Source: Bemisia tabaci
Taxonomy: Eukaryota; Arthropoda; Insecta; Hemiptera; Aleyrodidae
NCBI RefSeq assembly: GCF_918797505.1
Contig: NC_092793.1
Span: 68,381,660-68,445,659 of the forward strand
Length of the DNA: 64,000 nucleotides
Direction: 5' to 3'
Shown here: positions 59,201 to 64,000 of the stretch, piece after piece
Position numbering within the stretch: position 1 is the first letter of the stretch
How the letters are laid out: each line of letters begins with the position of its first letter
Position numbers and translations under genes: made by a program
Notes under the pieces: model-generated
Database searches by the model: none
The model's input: the letters and a program-made list of their open reading frames with translations, nothing else
Told to the model about the DNA's origin: nothing

Positions 59201-61166
59201 GAAATAACACATTAAGACTTAAATGTGCTTTTTCTCTGCATTTTCTTCTCTCTTTGGTAGAAATCTCAAGCTTCCAGTGAGAATGTTTGATTTTATTACA
59301 ACCATTATTTTCTTCAACCATGATGTATAGATGATCCCTCAAATTTTTCTCCCCTAAAAAATTATGAAATGATGTATGCTTTAAAGCCATTAAAAAGAAC
59401 ATCGTTAAAATTTGAATAAATTTTCTTACTTGGAATCTAAGCGTGTCCAAGCCTCGGAATCTGGTGAGGAATCATTCGGATCAGGAACCTTGATTTCTGG
59501 CCATATTCTGTGCTTGCACACATGCCCTAAATACAGTCCCAGAATCACAGTGAAAACAAGGCCATAGAATCTCCATGTTGTGTGGATTAGGGTTAAATAC
59601 CTGGAAAAAAATTGAGATAAAATTAAATTAAATAATGCGACCAATAAAAATATGAAATCTCCACATGGTGATGAAGATTGTCCGTCTATTTTCATTACTG
59701 ACTAAGTATGTGCATTTTTTCTTTTCCACATGGATAGGGATCAAACCTGTGACTTCTTGATCATAGGATAAGTGCAGCAACGACTATACAACAAAGGGCC
59801 AATGACTTGCCTTGAGGAATTTCAAGACATGCGCTGAATTTTCTCCCTAGACCCCCTTGTTAGCATGACAGGATGATCAAACTGATAAAGAGAAATATGG
59901 TTGAGAACTGCTAGATTTACTGATGTAGTCTTTGTCTTTTAGCTACAGATAATGCTAACAACTCCATGTGTTGGAGGTGTTGACAAGCAAGCCAAGTTTA
60001 TTTGCACCTTATCTTGCAGAGGATAGGTCCGTCCTTACTCAGAGTATTGATGAAGTACAATGTTAGGCCACAAATAGCTATGGACCATAATTGAAAATAA
60101 AATATAAGATGGCTTCGACAATGCCCAAATATTGATTGAATGGAGGTTTTCTCTGACTGTAGCTGCTTCCGACTAAAATTTGGAGATAAGTTGTCAGTTT
60201 TTAAAACTAATGTGAGAAACAATGAATGAATTGCGGCCTGAAACATAAAATGAGGTGTCTCCTGCCTCAGATGAAAGCCATTAAACACAATGTGACTAAT
60301 TGGCTTACTCCAGAGTTACTTTCTCTTCAGAGACGCAAGACAAAACTCAAAAATTGATCAAGTTAGAGCTCACGCATCGTATATTGAGAAAAATGTCAAT
60401 CTCTGCTTAGCTCTGAACTAGCGCCACGCAACTAAGTAGTTAATACATACAGTCAGATGACACCTCTGATGCGTGGTGACAGACCATATTTTGACATTTG
60501 TCTCAACATAGAATGCGCAAGCACTAATTCTCTAAGTACATATGTACTGCCAACTACAAGTCAGTCTGAATCATACAAAACTGCAGGCAGCACTTGAATG
60601 AAACTGAAGGTGCTTCCCATTGTTAATAGTACTCAAGTGTTAAACCAATATTCCTTCGTGAATATATTGAGCAGAACCAATTCAAATGAGCACATCCAAT
60701 TCGATACCAGCACTAGCTGAGAACTAATACTCCATGTGCATGGGGCCATTAGAAAAAAGTCACCATCACACATGAGCCTTTGTCAGTGAAATTTGAGTGT
60801 CCCAAGGAATTGAATGAGACACAGAGTGTACGTCAAAATAGAGAAAGGTGAAATACCAAAGAGAAATGAAACGTGTAAGGGAAAGGGCGATCCCAACATC
60901 CTGAAAAGAAAACTATTTGTTTACTTTGTGACACAAGAAAATGATAAGACCTAAAAAGAAAATAATGAAAATGCTCTTATCACTCACCAGAAGCTGAGGT
61001 TAATGCCCAGCAGAACCAGTTTCGTCTCATAGGGATCTTGCCATAAAATTAAATACTCGCAGGCGTACACGAGGGATTCAAATTTGTCATAGGTCTGGGC
61101 TTGTTTATGTTTAGAAGCACTGGCTTTCTTCAAAAATGGCACATACTTGACCAAGCTTTCAAACAT
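55520..61166 (-). CDS. FAM134/RETREG-family ER-phagy receptor (7 coding exons, 396 aa)
   Basis: FAM134 (RETREG) proteins bend ER membrane through a reticulon-homology domain and bind LC3/GABARAP through a LIR motif to drive ER-phagy. Minus-strand coding exons are 61166-60988, 59600-59430, 58470-58365, 57572-57389, 56604-56479, 56011-55862 and 55794-55520; all phases match. Residues 1-60 hold the lead-in helix and first membrane hairpin (YLILWQDPYETKLVLLGINL). GLVFTVILGLYLGHV and RIWPEIKVP follow. LMKDYCVRLKNLRRSHPGSF then leads into the second hairpin (FCLVLCSSFAVLSFLG; LTLLYFLIMLAFVPG). The tail is acidic and Ser-rich and ends near the C-terminus in DEDFEIIDEDD, a canonical LIR (F-x-x-I with acidic flanks). 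ATG at 61166 was chosen over an upstream in-frame GTG. The 67-base intron 55795-55861 is proposed because without it the frame shifts and the LIR is lost; an alternative is a one-base error in the nearby homopolymer. Which vertebrate paralogue it matches best is not decided. Confidence 0.9.
56196..56275. repeat. Poly(C) tract in RETREG intron
   Basis: Nearly uninterrupted C for about 80 bases. It lies in the intron between RETREG coding exons 5 and 6, which are on the other strand. It yields a false polyproline frame on the plus strand. The length is probably not reliable. Confidence 0.9.
58861..58912. repeat. CACACCTA-type simple repeat
   Basis: Irregular repeats of CACACCTACA in a RETREG intron. 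Confidence 0.7.
59727..59800 (-). repeat. tRNA-derived SINE relic in RETREG intron 1
   Basis: Read on the minus strand, GTATAGTCGTTGCTGCA resembles an A-box region. About 40 bases later GGTTTGATCCC resembles the B-box GGTTCGANNCC. No intact cloverleaf is evident, so a decayed SINE head is the best reading. Confidence 0.4.
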
Positions 61167-61179
61167 TTTCCCGATCACT

Positions 61180-64000
61180 CAACGCACTAATTCTCGATGT
61201 GACTTTGCGAAAACTCAAACACGAAACCACCGAGTCACATCACATTAAACACAATCTCCAACATTTCACAAAAATAATAAAATGTGTGATAAATTGACAG
61301 CGATCACGACATAACCCCTTTGTTCTTTGGTTTCAATCTGCGCACCACGAATGAAAGTGGGGAGAGATCCCCCAGTCAATAAACAGCTGACCGTGCACCT
61401 TCTCTGCGCCGTAAACACCGCGCAGATACAAGCCGCGTGACCTTGAAATCGTGCGTCGCGACGCGCCAGTATTCGTATTCGTTTGAGCGTCGAACGACGA
61501 CATCGCCGTGTTTTCTCGGTCACATGTTTACACGAAATGGCCAATATTATTTTGTTTACTTCCTTTAAAGAAAATAATCATTCTTTTTCGTTCCAACAAC
61601 GGAAATAGATGCGGACGCTTCGCTCGCATCACGAGCGCATCAGAGGCGGTGGGGGCCGGCCCTCCACGCTGACGAAAGCTTTAGCTAGTAAAATGGGTCA
61701 TGAGCGATGATTCGATTAGAGTCATACTTACAGCGTTTGCACGAAGAGAAGAACCGCTTGTAGAAGTTTCCCATTAGCTCAAATATTCAGAAGCCAACTT
61801 AATTGCTTTCAACTCGTGGGCATGTACGATTTCGGTGTGAAGTGCCTCATTTGTCGAGGCACCTCATGAAGGGAGGTCTGGGGAGGGCGGGGGGGGGGGG
61901 GCATTAAACCCTCCAATAAGGGAGGTGTGCGAGTCTCTTCAGGCTCCAAAGAAAAGTTCGGGGGATTTTCTTCGCTTAATGGGAGGTCCAAGGGGGGGGG
62001 GGGGGGGGGGTTAGTTGAGTCGTTCTCACCGAAAAATTGATCCAATCACAATCCCAAATGGGGCGCGCGACGGGGGAGAGTCCGGGGGGCCGCCCTCCCC
62101 CCCCCTAGAGTTTAAATTTATATCAGCTGCCCCCCCCCCCCCCCCCGGAAGTTATCTCTATAATAATGTAGAGTTTTAAATGAATGTGTCCATTCAGTTA
62201 GTATCTTCTAAAATTTTCATCAGGGGAATTCTCAAAATGCGTCTAAACATAGGTATTAAAATGGTAAGAATTTCATATCAATTATATTATTATATACCCT
62301 TGTAAATTCTTTAACAATTTAAACATTATTCAGCTTCAATACAACAGTGTTGCCCATGTCAAGGTATATAAGAGCTAAGGGTAAATTGATCTCGGAAAAG
62401 AACGGAAAAAGAGTAGGTACCTCGATTGCCAAGTTGACTAATTCCGTAGGCGCCAAAATAGCATTTTCGGCCATATCCTCCGTCATGGATTTTAGAATTT
62501 TGAAAATTTGACTAATGATTCGAGCTCTCCGTCGAAAAATACCGGTTGCTATTGATTTTTCCCAAAATCGATCGAACAGAAGCCGAGATAGCATCTTAGG
62601 CCACATCCGCTATCTCCGATTTTCAAATTTCAAAAATTTTATAAAAAAACACGTGATGTCCAAAAAGTTCAGATTCGGATTCCTCGTGAAGACCAATGTA
62701 AATTCATGTATCATACACCAGCATAATGTGATAGAGAGAGGGCTGTTGTAGGCATAGATTCTAACATCAGTCCAACATGGCAACATGGGAAATCACTGAG
62801 TGAGTCAGCTGATGAGAACGAAGAAGTTCGTTTTCTCGGAAATTCCTCTGGACCAAACCGATTGCTTGGCGCCGGCGCTTGGCGGCGTAGTCAAAGGGGG
62901 TGAATTCATAGAATTTGTACGACAACGTTCATCCTCTTTTTTTCATACTCTGCTAACATATGATTTAAATGAAATTGCAGCGATTTTTCACGAGGAATTC
63001 GAATCTGAGCTTAGATTTTGGGTAATGCTCGTTTTACTGTACTTAAAATTGTAAAGGAGAAATTACAAGGTGTTTTCTTAAAGATTTATTGCGCCTTTAA
63101 CGTTTTTTCTCTCTCTATCTCTCTCCCTCTTCCCCTCCCCCTTCTCTTTCCCAGGACGATCATTGATGAAAAAGCTCGTTTCCTGTTTCCGATAATTTAA
63201 AGATATTGTTCAAGAAATAAATTGAACTTAATTGTTAAATCAAATAAAAACTACCGAAGTTCCTTTGAAATTGTGGACGAATCGATCTATTAGGTAGTCA
63301 TCCTTAAATTAAAGTAATATCAAACTTGCGGCTCCTCCCCCTCCTTTCTCACTCCACAACTCCGTGCAAGATCTCCTCCCCCCCCCCCCCGAAAACGGCG
63401 CAATGCTGACCCCGAATCCGCCTCTAAAATATACTAGATGGCGAAAATGATTCAGGAGTACAATTTTGCGTCTCTCTCTCCTGAATGTCATTCAATTTTT
63501 TGGCAGGGTATTGCTTGATCCGTTTGGATTTAGTAATGAAAGAAGAGGGGTATGGTGGTAAGGAGGGAGGGAGATATAGATAATTTTGCTTTTGAAACTT
63601 GCATTAGCTTTTCACTAAAGAAGGAAAGGAAAGATGTACATGTTAAAAGCCACCTCAGAGTGGATTTCAGAACTTCCCTCTTACGTAAATTGCTATCTGC
63701 GTTGGATTTTGAAAGGGAAAAATTTTGTTGAAGGTGCTCAAAGTTATACCCTCTTTATTGGATTACCAAAAGTAGTGCAAAATAGTCCAGATTTTTTTTG
63801 GAGAAGTTGTCTGCTTAAAACCCTCTTAATCAGCTACTGATAAAAGTTTGTGAACAATTTTCTCGAGAAAAGTCTAGAGGAAAAAAGTCGATCTGCAATA
63901 ACGTTGCCATGACCGTTGATAATGTTGCTGCAAGCTATGCCAGAACAATGCTTTACGTGTGAGAAGGAAGTAAACTGTTCTGGTGTGTCGCGCTTCGAGA
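61180..64000. other. RETREG 5' flank, then repeats and homopolymer tracts; no gene recognised
   Basis: The first few hundred bases should hold the RETREG 5' UTR and promoter, but no clear core elements are visible. G/C runs occur at 61890-61902, 61994-62010, 62132-62146 and near 63380. A TCTC-rich pyrimidine tract is at 63105-63155. A short plus-strand frame at about 62780-62900 (KSLSESADENEEVRFLGNS) looks protein-like but lacks continuation. Confidence 0.4.
62450..62640. repeat. Second locus of the tandem repeat seen at 3398-3860
   Basis: About one and a half units with the same ordered landmarks: GGCCATATCCTCCGTCATGG, TTTGAAAATTTGACTAATGA, TTCGAGCTCTCCGTCG and AATCGATCGAACAGAAGCCG. The match to the units near 3700-3860 is direct, so the family is dispersed at least 59 kb apart. 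Confidence 0.65.

Noticed and set aside
61809..62045. Minus-strand frame rich in Pro and Glu (LPLSEENPPNF and similar)
   Set aside because: It runs through two G homopolymers of uncertain length that encode the proline runs. No splice partners or domain are visible.
1..64000. Bacterial-type operons, CRISPR arrays, phage or viral genes
   Set aside because: No array of regularly spaced repeats, no polycistronic gene runs and no viral replication or capsid motifs. All recognised genes are spliced animal genes.

Overview
The window is eukaryotic nuclear DNA. It is AT-rich, with spliced genes that use GT-AG introns, long introns, many short hairpin transposons and one 500-N scaffold gap. The encoded proteins (APCDD1, CHMP2B, RER1, FAM134/RETREG) and the promoter architecture point to an arthropod, most likely an insect. 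The density of hairpin elements would suit a hemipteran such as a whitefly, but that is a guess.

Layout. 1-13.3 kb: mostly repeats (an inverted-repeat element, a dead LINE reverse-transcriptase tail, a diverged tandem repeat, short hairpins) plus one possible small gene on the minus strand (12340-12729). 13.4-14.65 kb: a compact gene with TATA box, non-coding exon, intron and poly(A) signal, encoding a 79-residue protein made almost wholly of a 13-residue LNGKER repeat. 15-21 kb: repeats, including a 1.35-kb near-perfect palindrome. 21.1-36.8 kb, minus strand: a complete seven-exon APCDD1 gene (525 residues, Wnt-inhibitor family). A second gene, on the plus strand and encoding a secreted Cys/Trp-rich protein, lies inside its 6.3-kb last intron. 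39.1-45.7 kb, plus strand: the first three coding exons of CHMP2B (ESCRT-III), a 500-N gap, then the last four coding exons of RER1 (Golgi-to-ER retrieval). 46-55 kb: RER1 3' UTR or intergenic DNA with one possible extra 3' exon. 55.5-61.2 kb, minus strand: a seven-exon FAM134/RETREG ER-phagy receptor with a C-terminal LIR motif. 61.2-64 kb: repeats and homopolymer tracts.

The right half therefore groups three membrane-traffic genes: ESCRT-III, Golgi-ER retrieval and ER-phagy. The left half is gene-poor and holds the least familiar genes: the LNGKER-repeat protein, the nested secreted protein and a possible small RNA-binding-like protein. All exon boundaries were derived by hand from reading frame, splice-site consensus and intron phase. 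No alignment, transcript or database search was run, so family names rest on recognition of conserved motifs.
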